Source: Planctomycetaceae bacterium (GTDB lineage Bacteria > Planctomycetota > Planctomycetia > Pirellulales > UBA1268). Taken from it: DNA of 64,000 nt. Below are positions 36,765 to 45,534 of the stretch, in pieces; within the stretch, counting starts at the first letter, position 1, and each line of letters begins with the position of its first letter. Under the pieces are notes generated by a model that was not told where the DNA came from, ran no database searches, and saw only the letters and a list, made by a program, of their open reading frames with translations. Made by a program: the position numbers and the translations under genes. Where the stretch lies: the NCBI GenBank assembly GCA_902629495.1, contig CACORA010000003.1, forward strand, positions 1 to 64,000. Reading direction: 5' to 3'.

Positions 36765-36805
36765 CTGCAATACGCCGCGGGGTGATTTCATTAGGCATAT
36801 TGCAG
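36765..36805 (+). promoter_or_regulatory. Hairpin in the leader of the EI gene
   Basis: CTGCAATA (36765-36772) and TATTGCAG (36798-36805) are exactly complementary, and the stem extends inward by GCC/GGC after one mismatch. It ends 21 bases before the EI start codon. No U-run follows, so attenuation is not obvious; it may control translation or stability. Confidence 0.5.
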
Positions 36806-36826
36806 CCGGCGCGCGGAATGCGCCCC

Positions 36827-38566
36827 ATGCTTAAACTTCAAGGTATTGCTGTTTCCCAAGGTGTCACCATTGGTGAAGCGCTCGTATTAGATAGCGAGGG
36901 CTTTCGTATTCCTCGGCGTTTTGTTGCCCGTAGCGCTGTTGATACAGAACTTGCAAGGCTTGAAAGTGCCATCACTCAGACGTCACGCAAGATAAAGCGA
37001 GACCGAGATGCAATTAAGTCTGAGCTGGGGGGGCAGTACGCGGCCATCTTTGATGCACATTTAGCAATGCTGAATGATCAAAAGATGAGGACAGAACTGA
37101 CTGCAGCTGTTCGAGATCGTAATTGGTGGCCTGAATATGCTGTGAGTCGAACGCTTCGCCGCTATGCAAAAGTTTTTCAGAGTCTCGATAACCATATCTC
37201 TCAACGAGCTCATGACATCTACGATATAGAAAAAAGCTTGCTGCGCAATCTCCTTGGTCAGCGAGGCGAGACGCTAGCTGCTGTTTCGCAGCCTGTTATT
37301 GTCCTGGCACACAATCTAACTCCTAGTGAGACAGCAAATCTCGACAGGCGCTTTGTTCAAGGTTTTGCGACAGAGCTAGGTGGTCCTGGTAGTCATACGG
37401 CGATTGTTGCTGAGGGCTTGGAGATTCCAGCAGTTGTTGGGATCGGGCCCTTCTTGTCAGATGTCTCCGGTGGTGAACCGGTCATTTTAGATGGTAATCA
37501 AGGGTTGGTGATTCTTCAGCCTGACGAGGAGACAATCGCGCGATATCGTCAGGAGGTTGAGGCAGCTGAGTCGGCGCAAGCAAAACTTGAAGGCCTACGG
37601 GATTTACCTGCTGAAACAAACGATGGTGTACTAATTCAGATCATGGGAAACATTGAGTTTCCTAGTGAAGTGGAGCAATGTATCAGTCGTGGTTCTGATG
37701 GTATTGGGCTTTATCGAACAGAGTTTCTCTATCTTACGAGTCGGCTAGAGCCAACTGAAGAAGACCACTTCATGGCGTATAGCAGTGTTGTGAAATCCCT
37801 CTCTGGCAAGCCGGTCGTTATTCGCACCCTCGATCTAGGCGCAGACAAGATGCTTACTGAGTCGACGCCAGAGGAAGAAAGAAATCCATGTCTTGGCCTA
37901 AGAAGCATCCGTCTTTCACTCAGGCAACTGCCAATGTTTCGAACACAGCTTCGAGCGATTCTCCGTGCAAGTGCGCAAGGTGATGTTCGGGTTATGTTTC
38001 CCTTGATTTCAACAATTACTGAACTCCGTCAGGCCCGAATGGTGTTGGCGGATGTGATGGAGGATCTTGCGGAACATAATATTCCGTTCAACAGGAATAT
38101 GCCGGTGGGAATCATGGTGGAGACCCCTGCTGCTGTAGTCATGCTTGATGCATTTATCAAGGAAGTTGATTTCATTTCAATTGGTACAAATGATCTCATT
38201 CAATATACGCTGGCGGTTGATCGTGGGAATAAAGAGGTTGCTGACCTCTACAACGCATGTGATCCAGCAGTGTTACGACTCTTGAGGCGTTCTTTAGAGT
38301 CGGCACGAGAGGCCGGTGTGCCAGCAACGGTATGTGGACAGATGAGTGGCAGCGTGGTGTACACGCAGCTTCTTCTTGGATTAGGGCTTAGGCATCTAAG
38401 TGTGCCAGCGAGTGCGATTCCTGAAGTCAAGCAGGTATGCCGAAGTGTTTCGGTTGCTGAATGCCGGAGGGTTGCCGAGCGGGTGCTCGCAATGGATGGA
38501 GCGCGTGAGGTAAAAGCTTTTTTGAAAGACCAGCTACGTCGCCTGCTTACTGACCAAACAGTCTAG
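36827..38566 (+). CDS. ptsI: PTS enzyme I, PEP-protein phosphotransferase
   Basis: Placed at the ATG at 36827 (MLKLQGIAVSQGVTIGEALVL), as in EI proteins, the product is about 579 residues. It has the N-terminal HPr-binding region, then the phospho-histidine loop TELGGPGSHTAIVAEGLEIPAVVG, then the PEP-binding barrel: GIGLYRTEFLYL, VVIRTLDLGADKML, NPCLGLRSIRLSL, VMFPLISTITELRQAR, VGIMVETPAAVV, FISIGTNDLIQYTLAVDRGN and VCGQMSG. All catalytic elements are present. It starts the phosphorelay to HPr and EIIA encoded upstream. No GAF domain is seen, so it is ordinary EI, not EI-Ntr (PtsP). The rng gene follows after 46 bases. Confidence 0.93.
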   Translation: MLKLQGIAVSQGVTIGEALVLDSEGFRIPRRFVARSAVDTELARLESAITQTSRKIKRDRDAIKSELGGQYAAIFDAHLAMLNDQKMRTELTAAVRDRNWWPEYAVSRTLRRYAKVFQSLDNHISQRAHDIYDIEKSLLRNLLGQRGETLAAVSQPVIVLAHNLTPSETANLDRRFVQGFATELGGPGSHTAIVAEGLEIPAVVGIGPFLSDVSGGEPVILDGNQGLVILQPDEETIARYRQEVEAAESAQAKLEGLRDLPAETNDGVLIQIMGNIEFPSEVEQCISRGSDGIGLYRTEFLYLTSRLEPTEEDHFMAYSSVVKSLSGKPVVIRTLDLGADKMLTESTPEEERNPCLGLRSIRLSLRQLPMFRTQLRAILRASAQGDVRVMFPLISTITELRQARMVLADVMEDLAEHNIPFNRNMPVGIMVETPAAVVMLDAFIKEVDFISIGTNDLIQYTLAVDRGNKEVADLYNACDPAVLRLLRRSLESAREAGVPATVCGQMSGSVVYTQLLLGLGLRHLSVPASAIPEVKQVCRSVSVAECRRVAERVLAMDGAREVKAFLKDQLRRLLTDQTV

Positions 38567-38612
38567 GCGAGGCGCAGCTTTATTAATGTCATAAAAATAT
38601 TAAGGAAGACAC

Positions 38613-40220
38613 ATGAAACAGGAAATGCTCATAAATGTATCCCAACCAGAAGAATGTCGCATTGCGATAATGGAAGATGGTCTGCTGGAAGAGCTCTATG
38701 TAGAGCGAACGAGCGCCGATAATTACGTTGGTAATATTTACAAAGGACGAGTCGTCAATATTGAGCCATCTATTCAGGCAGCATTTGTTGACTTTGGCGT
38801 TGGCCGTAATGGTTTTTTGCATATTAGCGACATTGAGCCACAATATTATCGGCAGGGAGGACTTGATCCTGACAAGGCGTTTGAGTTGACAGATTCATCC
38901 GGACGAAGCCCGAGTAATGATAGCGAGCAGGATGGTGGCCGACGAGGTTCTCGAAAGCCCAGGATAGGAGATCGTCCCCGAGTAAAGCCTCCAATCCAGG
39001 ATATTCTCCGTCGCGGTGATGAAGTGCTCGTGCAGGTTATTAAGGAAGGCTTTGGAACAAAAGGGCCAACTCTTTCAACATATATCTCAATCCCGGGCCG
39101 TTATCTGGTACTGATGCCTCCTCTTGGCCGAGTTGGGGTATCAAAAAAGATCAATGACGAAAGAGAGCGGAGGCTTCTTCGAGATATTATGGTGGACCTT
39201 CAGCCTCCCAAGGGTGTTGGTTTTGTTGTGCGAACTGCGGGAACTGAACGAACCAAGTCAGAAATGGCTCGTGATATGGCCTATTTGCTCAACCTGTGGA
39301 AAAGCATTGTTCGTCGTATGCGCAAGTATTCAGCACCAATAGATATCTATCAAGAAAGCGACATGATCATCCGAACAATTCGAGATATGTTTACGGAGGA
39401 TGTCGGAAGAATATTGATTGATGAACCGGCGGCTTACGAGCGAGCAAGAGACTTTCTTGAGTTAGTAATGCCAAAGTACGTTTCAAGGCTTCAGCTTTAT
39501 GATGGTAAAGAGCCACTTTTTCATCGATACGGTCTTGAGGAAGAAATTGGACGTATGTATCAACGAAAGGTTCCGCTCAAGGGAGGTGGGTCGATTGTTA
39601 TCGATACGACGGAGGCGCTTGTAGCAATTGATGTAAATTCTGGTTCATTTCGGACAGAAAAAAGCGCGGAGGAAAATGCGTATCAGATGAACTTAATTGC
39701 AGCAAAAGAAATTGCTCGTCAATTACGACTTCGTGATTTAGGCGGAGTTATTGTAAATGACTTTATCGATATGCGACGGGAAAAATATCGACGGAATGTT
39801 GAGAAGGCACTTCATGATGCGCTCAAACGAGATCGGGCGAGAACAAAAGTCCTGCGAACGAGTCCATTCGGACTGATCGAAATGACAAGGCAGCGTATTC
39901 GTCCTTCACTCAGAAAAAGTATCTTCCAGAATTGCCCCACATGTAGTGGGAGTGGAACTGTCAAAACCGCAGAAAGTATGGCAATAGAGGTTATGAGGAC
40001 TCTTCAGCTTTCAGCGACAAAAGATGTTGTCGCTCGGCTTGATATTACAGTTCACGATGAAGTTGCAACGTGGATCAATAACAGGAAGCGACGCGAGATG
40101 GCTCATTTTGAGGAAAAAACACAAATACAACTCCATGTCGTTGGAGAAGACGGAGTGGCACCGGAGCATCTTATTTTTGAGGCCTGTGATAATGAAGGAA
40201 GATCAGTTCGATTTCCATGA
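38613..40220 (+). CDS. rng: Ribonuclease E/G
   Basis: The 535 residues have the RNase G/E catalytic core. An S1 domain (about 35-135: GNIYKGRVVNIEPSIQAAFVDFG, split here as GNIYKGRVVN then QAAFVDFG) leads into the catalytic Asp motifs VAIDVNSGSF and GGVIVNDFIDM. The zinc-link CPTCSGSG follows. The S1 domain carries an insert rich in Arg, Ser and Gly (about 90-130), larger than usual. There is no long C-terminal degradosome scaffold. The enzyme processes rRNA and mRNA at single-stranded AU-rich sites. It precedes rplU by 114 bases, in which a long hairpin stands. Confidence 0.93.
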   Translation: MKQEMLINVSQPEECRIAIMEDGLLEELYVERTSADNYVGNIYKGRVVNIEPSIQAAFVDFGVGRNGFLHISDIEPQYYRQGGLDPDKAFELTDSSGRSPSNDSEQDGGRRGSRKPRIGDRPRVKPPIQDILRRGDEVLVQVIKEGFGTKGPTLSTYISIPGRYLVLMPPLGRVGVSKKINDERERRLLRDIMVDLQPPKGVGFVVRTAGTERTKSEMARDMAYLLNLWKSIVRRMRKYSAPIDIYQESDMIIRTIRDMFTEDVGRILIDEPAAYERARDFLELVMPKYVSRLQLYDGKEPLFHRYGLEEEIGRMYQRKVPLKGGGSIVIDTTEALVAIDVNSGSFRTEKSAEENAYQMNLIAAKEIARQLRLRDLGGVIVNDFIDMRREKYRRNVEKALHDALKRDRARTKVLRTSPFGLIEMTRQRIRPSLRKSIFQNCPTCSGSGTVKTAESMAIEVMRTLQLSATKDVVARLDITVHDEVATWINNRKRREMAHFEEKTQIQLHVVGEDGVAPEHLIFEACDNEGRSVRFP

Positions 40221-40232
40221 TTGTTCCTTAGT

Positions 40233-40282
40233 AGAGAACCAAAAACGAGTGCATTATCAGAGCCACTCGACCTTGGTTCTCT
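40233..40282 (+). promoter_or_regulatory. Long hairpin in the rng-rplU intergenic leader
   Basis: AGAGAACCAA (40233-40242) is exactly complementary to TTGGTTCTCT (40273-40282). Inside it, CGAGTG (40246-40251) pairs with CACTCG (40264-40269). It starts 13 bases after the rng stop and ends 52 bases before the rplU start; no U-run follows. It may be an L21 leader, a processing site for RNase E/G or RNase III, or both. Confidence 0.6.
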
Positions 40283-40334
40283 GTGTTGTTATCTTCTAAG
40301 AAGCTCATTGATTCTTATATAGAGGAAAGTTCTT

Positions 40335-40694
40335 ATGTCGACTGCCGCCCCAACTCACTCCACGCCTATGTCGGGTGTTCGTCAACGTTACGCTGTTATC
40401 AAGGATGGAGGAAGGCAATATCGAGTCATGGAAGGACAGGAATTAGATGTTGATTTCCGTCACTTGCCAGCAGGCGCGGAAATGATTTTTGAGGAAGTTC
40501 TCGCTTATAGCAATGAAGGTGAACTTGAAATTGGAGCACCGCTGCTCAAGAAAGTTGCAGTCAAGGCTGAAGTTGTTGGGCCTGTGCAAGGAGGGAAAAT
40601 CTACGTTCAGAAATTTGCACGGAGAAAAAATTATCGACGCCGTATTGGACATCGGTCGTTATCTACAAAGGTTCGGATTACTTCAATCTCCTAG
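40335..40694 (+). CDS. rplU: 50S ribosomal protein L21
   Basis: This is a 119-residue protein with RYAVIKDGGRQYRVMEGQEL at the start of the L21 domain, and VVGPVQGGKIYVQKFARRKNYRRRIGHR, split as GPVQGGKIYV and RRKNYRRRIGHR, near the end; both are family hallmarks. A 17-residue N-terminal extension (MSTAAPTHSTPMSGVRQ) precedes the domain and is retained because GAGGAAAG lies before the ATG at 40335. It binds 23S rRNA. In many bacteria rpmA (L27) follows rplU; here the next gene is a convergent ubiD-type gene overlapping the stop by four bases. Confidence 0.94.
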   Translation: MSTAAPTHSTPMSGVRQRYAVIKDGGRQYRVMEGQELDVDFRHLPAGAEMIFEEVLAYSNEGELEIGAPLLKKVAVKAEVVGPVQGGKIYVQKFARRKNYRRRIGHRSLSTKVRITSIS

Positions 40695-42589
40695 TCATTT
40701 CTTAAGATGTGGGACAGTGGCCCACCAGTAGCACACATTTCGTTGACGCGCATTGTTGTCTCAGGGTCTTCTACTAGAGGTGGAGCGTGGTGAGGCTTTA
40801 GGCGAGCATCGATAACGAGGGGTCCACCGCATCCCCAGTGTTTTTGGCGAACAAAAGAGTCAACGCCATAAACATCAGCAGCAGGGTTGGAACGTGTAAA
40901 TGCAATCCAAAGGAAATTCTCAAGTGAGTGACTACTGAATGCAGTGTCATCAACGATAACGAGCAGGGGCCACGCTCGGAGGGGATGATCAGCGGTTATT
41001 GCATGACAAAGTTTCTGAATGTCCTCAGCCCAAGGAGAGTCCTCTGCATGTGTCCAGATTGATTGGTCAGTAGGTGTTTCTAGTTTTGGTTCAGGAGTAA
41101 TTTTCGGACCCTGTATCAAAAGAACACCTGGCATGCACAGGCGAAGATCAGAATAGCCATCAGGAAGAGACGCCTGTGATGGTGGCGTATCAGGTAAAGA
41201 ACGAATAGCAGGACCACGTGCTGCAATGACAAGTTTTGATCCGGTATTGAGACCGCTTCCAGAGTAATCGAGTGTGTCAATCGTGGTCTCTGTGTGAAAA
41301 TGACAGTCTCTTTGCCATAGAACTCGCTCAAGCAGGTGCCTGAAGAATGGAAGTATCTCAGAAGCATTGAGGCCAGGGGCATCATGTTCGTCAACAATAA
41401 AAAGGTATTTTGCTAATGAAAGTTGGCCTTGGCCAAGAATGGCAGATGCTTGCGTAAGTAATTCAGCCGGTCGATCACAGGATTTCCATGGTTGGTAGCG
41501 TTCACTACCAACAGCTAAAAGCAAAGGATGGACTCCTGATGCATCGACGGCATGAACACTCTTAATGCCTGGTAAGACTGATGGAATAATTGGACCGGTG
41601 AGTTCATGTACAAGCCAACCGAAAAGAGTGTCCTCTTGAGGTGGACGCCCCACAACCGTCATGGGCCAGATGGCGTCATGCCTGTGCCAGACGTGATTGA
41701 CTTGCATGACAGGAAAATCATGTTGCCGTGCATAGTATCCAAGATGATCGCCAAATGGGCCCTCCGGTTTCATTGCTCCGGGAAATACAGTTCCCTCTAT
41801 TACAAAATCAGCTTCTGCATAAATAGCCGGTCTGTTATGTCGTCGAATCATAGGGATTCTGTGACCGGACAGAACGCCTGCGAAAGTGATTTCTGAAAGG
41901 CCTTCCGGCAGTGGCATGACGGCTGAAGGAGCCATGCTAGGAGCCCCGCCTACAAAAACAGCAACGTTTAGCGGCTCACCTCGATGAAGCGCTGCTTTGT
42001 GATGAATTCCAATACCTCGATGAAGTTGATAATGCAGTCCAACCTCTTGATTTGATTTATAGTTATTTCCAGAAAGTTGAACGCGATACATGCCAAGATT
42101 TGCATGGTGGGGGCCACTTCGGCCTGGGGCCTCTGTGTACACAGCAGGTAGCGTAATGAAGGCGCCTCCATCACTCGGCCAATTCGTGACTTTTGGCAGA
42201 CACGACAGTGGTACTTCATGTTCACATATCGAACCTGTTCGTACCATTTTTGGAAGCATTGATAGCGCGTCATACGGACTCCGCCAATATCTCCAAGGTT
42301 TTTTTAATGCCTCAGTCGGATCGATTTTGAGCTCAACGAGACGTCGGACACGTTCCAGTGAGTCTGAAAAAATTCTTTCAATCCGAGATTGTGTCCCGTA
42401 AAGATTGATAAGAATCGGAAAACCAGAGTTTTTCGGCTGCGTGAAGAGAATAGCTGGACCACCAGACCGAAAGAGCCGTCTCTGAATTTCAGCTATTTCT
42501 AAGTGTGGGTCGACCGGATAATCGATCCTAACAACGTGCCCTTCATTGTGAAGAGTGTCAACACATGAGCGGAGAGTGCGAAATCCCAT
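40691..42589 (-). CDS. UbiD-family decarboxylase
   Basis: The ATG at 42589 (MGFRTLRSCVDTL) fits the family start; a start at 42601 would add four residues. The 632-residue product shows UbiD motifs: FRSGGPAILF near the N-terminus and NLGMYRVQL, VAVFVGGAPSMA, EADFVIEGTVFPGAMKPEGPFGDHLGYYA, in two parts as IEGTVFPGAMKPEGPFGDH and LGYYA. These supply the prenylated-FMN site with the conserved Glu residues. A C-terminal domain of about 150 residues is attached. Members decarboxylate polyprenyl-hydroxybenzoate or menaquinone precursors, or aromatic acids. No UbiX gene is in the window. Its stop overlaps the rplU stop by four bases (tail to tail). Confidence 0.88.
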   Translation of the reverse strand: MGFRTLRSCVDTLHNEGHVVRIDYPVDPHLEIAEIQRRLFRSGGPAILFTQPKNSGFPILINLYGTQSRIERIFSDSLERVRRLVELKIDPTEALKKPWRYWRSPYDALSMLPKMVRTGSICEHEVPLSCLPKVTNWPSDGGAFITLPAVYTEAPGRSGPHHANLGMYRVQLSGNNYKSNQEVGLHYQLHRGIGIHHKAALHRGEPLNVAVFVGGAPSMAPSAVMPLPEGLSEITFAGVLSGHRIPMIRRHNRPAIYAEADFVIEGTVFPGAMKPEGPFGDHLGYYARQHDFPVMQVNHVWHRHDAIWPMTVVGRPPQEDTLFGWLVHELTGPIIPSVLPGIKSVHAVDASGVHPLLLAVGSERYQPWKSCDRPAELLTQASAILGQGQLSLAKYLFIVDEHDAPGLNASEILPFFRHLLERVLWQRDCHFHTETTIDTLDYSGSGLNTGSKLVIAARGPAIRSLPDTPPSQASLPDGYSDLRLCMPGVLLIQGPKITPEPKLETPTDQSIWTHAEDSPWAEDIQKLCHAITADHPLRAWPLLVIVDDTAFSSHSLENFLWIAFTRSNPAADVYGVDSFVRQKHWGCGGPLVIDARLKPHHAPPLVEDPETTMRVNEMCATGGPLSHILRND

Positions 42590-42689
42590 GGCAAAATTCA
42601 AAAGGTGTAAATTCGGATAAAAGTGTCTAAAAAGTTATAGGATCTAAAGAGTGTTTTGGTGTTTTTTATCCGTATAAGCAGGTAGATCT

Positions 42690-43100
42690 ATGGTAGAAGT
42701 CAGTTCATTTTATGATGGTGGTTTGCGTTGCAGGGTGGTTCATCAGCCGTCGGGAGTTGAAATCATTACCGATGCCCCGAAGGATAATCATGGGAAAGGT
42801 GAGAGTTTTTCACCAACTGATCTCGTTGCCTCGGCTCTTGGATCATGCATGATGACTATCATGGGAATCGTTGCACAAAAGCATTCTATTGATTTGATTG
42901 GTTGTCAAGCAGAGACAACCAAAAAGATGACAGAAGGCCTACCACGGCGTATTGCATCGCTTCATACTCGGCTCACTATCCCATTGCCCCCTGATCATCC
43001 AAAACGCAACGTGCTCGAGGAAGCAGCTCTCAATTGTCCAGTTCACAAAAGCCTAGATCCAACTATTGATGCAACAGTCAATTTTATATGGAACGGATAA
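42690..43100 (+). CDS. OsmC-like protein
   Basis: The 136 residues contain the OsmC fold with GESFSPTDLVASALGSCMMTIMG (the first Cys of the redox pair in LGSCMMT) and ALNCPVHKSLDP with the second Cys. Members reduce organic hydroperoxides through these cysteines. The start ATG at 42690 gives a family-typical N-terminus (MVEVSSFYDGGLRCRVVH). The stop TAA overlaps the rarA start ATG (TAATG at 43098), so the two are coupled. No Ohr regulator is adjacent. Confidence 0.85.
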   Translation: MVEVSSFYDGGLRCRVVHQPSGVEIITDAPKDNHGKGESFSPTDLVASALGSCMMTIMGIVAQKHSIDLIGCQAETTKKMTEGLPRRIASLHTRLTIPLPPDHPKRNVLEEAALNCPVHKSLDPTIDATVNFIWNG

Positions 43101-44440
43101 TGTCAGATCTTTTTTCTAAATCACGCGCAGAAAATGTTGCAAGGGCTGCACCGCTGGCAGCTCGAATGAGGCCTCAGCGGCTTGCTGATTACATTGGTCA
43201 GGAAAAAGTGATTGGAAAAGGGAAACTCCTTCGGCGCTTGATTGAGGCAGATCGCCTTGGCTCAGTTATTTTGTATGGTCCACCAGGTGTTGGAAAGACA
43301 ACTCTTGCAGAGATTATCGCGCATGAAACGAAGCGACGGTTTATAGAAATATCGGCAACAGCTTCCGGAGTTCGCGATGTTCGTGAGGTGCTTGAAGAGG
43401 CGCGAAGACGATTGGAGGACGATAACCAAAAAACATGTCTCTTTATTGATGAGATTCATCGTTTCAATAAATCACAACAAGATGTACTTTTACCTGATGT
43501 TGAAAACGGGGTAATCGCGCTCATCGGTGCAACAACTCAAAATCCTTTTTTTGTACTAACAAGCGCACTTGTAAGTCGAAGTAGAGTTTTTGAGCTCGAG
43601 CCATTACTTGCTGCAGACATAAAATTGATACTAGATCATGCCGTACGTGACCAGGTGCATGGTTTTGGAAGAGAGCAGATAAACCTTTTTCCAGAAGCAA
43701 TGGAGTTTCTTGTTGAGACGTCCGATGGTGATGCCCGGAGAGCACTTGGGGCTCTTGAGATTGGTGTCCTGTCAAGCCCTGATCGACCGCTATTATTTAC
43801 TCTTGATCTCGCACAAGAAAGCGTACAGCGAAAAGCTATTCGCTACGATGCTGGAGACACCCATTATGATTGTGCAAGTGCTCTTATCAAAAGTATACGA
43901 GGGAGTGATGCTGATGCAGGTCTTTATTGGTTGGCTCGTATGCTTGAGGGAGGGGAGGATGTGCGTTTTTTGGCAAGACGTCTTGTCATCCTTGCGAGTG
44001 AGGACATTGGAAATGCTGATCCAAGAAGTTTGTTAATTGCCGTAGCAGCTATGCATGCAACAGAGTTTGTGGGTTTGCCTGAATGTCAGTTGTCGTTGTC
44101 ACAGGCTGTAACCTATTTGGCACTGGCTCCAAAAAGTAACGCCTGTACAAAAGCCATTTCTGAAGCTCGTCAAGATGTTCGTGAAAAGGCCATTCTGCCT
44201 GTTCCACGGCATTTACAAGACAAGCATTATGCAGGCGCAAAACGACTTAGTCATGGCTATGGCTATCAAGATTCGCAGAATGCACCAGATGGTATTGCAC
44301 CACAAGACTATTTAGGTGTTGAGAAACAATACTATGAGCCAACTCGTCGTGGAATGGAAAGGGATCTTTGCGAGAGGCTTGCAGAGATTAGGCGGCGTCT
44401 TCGTGAGCATCGTTCTGCAGACGCTCCAGAGGATTCTTGA
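43100..44440 (+). CDS. rarA: Replication-associated recombination protein RarA/MgsA (AAA+ ATPase)
   Basis: The start ATG at 43100 overlaps the OsmC stop. The 446 residues have RPQRLADYIGQEKVIGKGKLL, Walker A YGPPGVGKTTLAEI, Walker B LFIDEIHRFNKSQQD, sensor IGATTQNPFF and the RarA C-terminal helical domain with YDAGDTHYDCASALIKSIRGSD and LARMLEGGEDVRFLARRLVILASEDIG. Known members act at stalled forks with single-strand-binding protein. Its last 53 bases overlap the convergent E2-like gene, which is an unusually long tail-to-tail overlap. Confidence 0.93.
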   Translation: MSDLFSKSRAENVARAAPLAARMRPQRLADYIGQEKVIGKGKLLRRLIEADRLGSVILYGPPGVGKTTLAEIIAHETKRRFIEISATASGVRDVREVLEEARRRLEDDNQKTCLFIDEIHRFNKSQQDVLLPDVENGVIALIGATTQNPFFVLTSALVSRSRVFELEPLLAADIKLILDHAVRDQVHGFGREQINLFPEAMEFLVETSDGDARRALGALEIGVLSSPDRPLLFTLDLAQESVQRKAIRYDAGDTHYDCASALIKSIRGSDADAGLYWLARMLEGGEDVRFLARRLVILASEDIGNADPRSLLIAVAAMHATEFVGLPECQLSLSQAVTYLALAPKSNACTKAISEARQDVREKAILPVPRHLQDKHYAGAKRLSHGYGYQDSQNAPDGIAPQDYLGVEKQYYEPTRRGMERDLCERLAEIRRRLREHRSADAPEDS

Positions 44441-45194
44441 GATTTTTGAGTTCACCGATGATGGAAGTGTTTAGAGTTTCTTTCAAAAGTATGAGTGCCT
44501 TTGCTGCTGTGACCCCGTCAAGCACTCGGTGGTCACTAATGAGGGTTACTCGGCACAACCCATCTGGATTCAGTGGTGTGAATGAAAGACTTGTTGTACA
44601 GATGGTTGGATGTCCGTGATTACTTGCTCCCATGCCAGCTAGAGTGGAAAGGCTAAATGTTCCCACGCGAGTGCAGCGTTTTGGAGAACGAGAATTTATA
44701 TTCTGCCATAAAATGAGACGACGCAGTGGACCTGGAAGATTTTCCAGTTGGAGTTGTCGCCGAAAGACATCCTCTACAGGTGATTGATTGCAGTAGTTGA
44801 TGTACCTCTGGATGTCGAGGAGACTCAGAAGATTTGGACTAGGAATTTTTGCAAAGAAAAGATGGTCACCGTCCTGTTCTTTCCGATTTACAGCGAGTGA
44901 AGCGACACTTTGCGATGCTGTTACGAGACGAGAACGAATGCCTCGTGAGAACCATGATCGAAGTTCAGGGACACGTGACGCAACGTGTCCATATGCCTTG
45001 AGAAAAATTGCGGACCATCCAATTCGCTGGGGTACTTCCAGACGGCATTTTGCAACTTCAGATAGTTGGATATCAATGTCAACTGGAAAAAGTGGAAAAG
45101 ACTGCGCCAGACTTACGAGATCGGTTATGAACCCCCGGCTTTGTGATAAAGGCCGGTGACGAATGGCTATCCGTTCTGGGGGCTGTAAACGCAT
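44388..45194 (-). CDS. Free-standing 2-oxoacid dehydrogenase E2-type acyltransferase domain
   Basis: The 268 residues from the ATG at 45194 contain only the catalytic (CAT-like) domain: FPVDIDIQLSEVAK, GWSAIFLKAYGHVASRVPEL, GTFSLSTLAGMGASNHG and the active-site VTLISDHRVLDGVTAAKAL, matching the E2 motif DHRxxDG (His and Asp). No lipoyl or E1/E3-binding domain is encoded. A lone domain could acylate another substrate or partner. The C-terminal tail runs 53 bases into the end of rarA. It is a single gene ending the gap before tRNA-His. Confidence 0.75.
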   Translation of the reverse strand: MRLQPPERIAIRHRPLSQSRGFITDLVSLAQSFPLFPVDIDIQLSEVAKCRLEVPQRIGWSAIFLKAYGHVASRVPELRSWFSRGIRSRLVTASQSVASLAVNRKEQDGDHLFFAKIPSPNLLSLLDIQRYINYCNQSPVEDVFRRQLQLENLPGPLRRLILWQNINSRSPKRCTRVGTFSLSTLAGMGASNHGHPTICTTSLSFTPLNPDGLCRVTLISDHRVLDGVTAAKALILLKETLNTSIIGELKNLKNPLERLQNDAHEDAA

Positions 45195-45417
45195 AATCAG
45201 ATTCAACAGAAATTCTTGAGATTGTGGAATGTCAGTTTGGTAACCCAGTTGATTTTTGTGAGCGAATGGATTTTTAGTCTGCTGAATCCTTTGTAATGTG
45301 GCAGTTTTCGCTCATTAAAGAGGTTTTTGAGACTGGAAAAATGTGATTAACGAGTGCCTGGTCAACTGGCAGTGGACGAGAGAAAAAGTTTGCTACACTT
45401 TTCGTCTAGATATTGTG

Positions 45418-45491
45418 GTGGCTGTAGCTCAGTTGGTTAGAGCATCGGTTTGTGGTACCGAGGGTCGCGGGTTCAAATCCCGTCAGTCACC
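45418..45491 (+). tRNA. tRNA-His (anticodon GTG)
   Basis: Cloverleaf: the acceptor GTGGCTG pairs with CAGTCAC (one G-U pair); the D arm contains AGCTCAGTTGGTTAGAGC. The anticodon stem TCGGT/ACCGA closes the loop TTGTGGT (anticodon GTG), and the T arm contains GGGTTCAAATCCC. The base before (45417) is G and the discriminator is C, the G-1:C73 pair unique to histidine tRNA. CCA is not fully encoded. Confidence 0.95.
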
Positions 45492-45534
45492 CCTTTCTTT
45501 CCTGCCAGACCGAAGCAGGGATTGGGCATCCACC

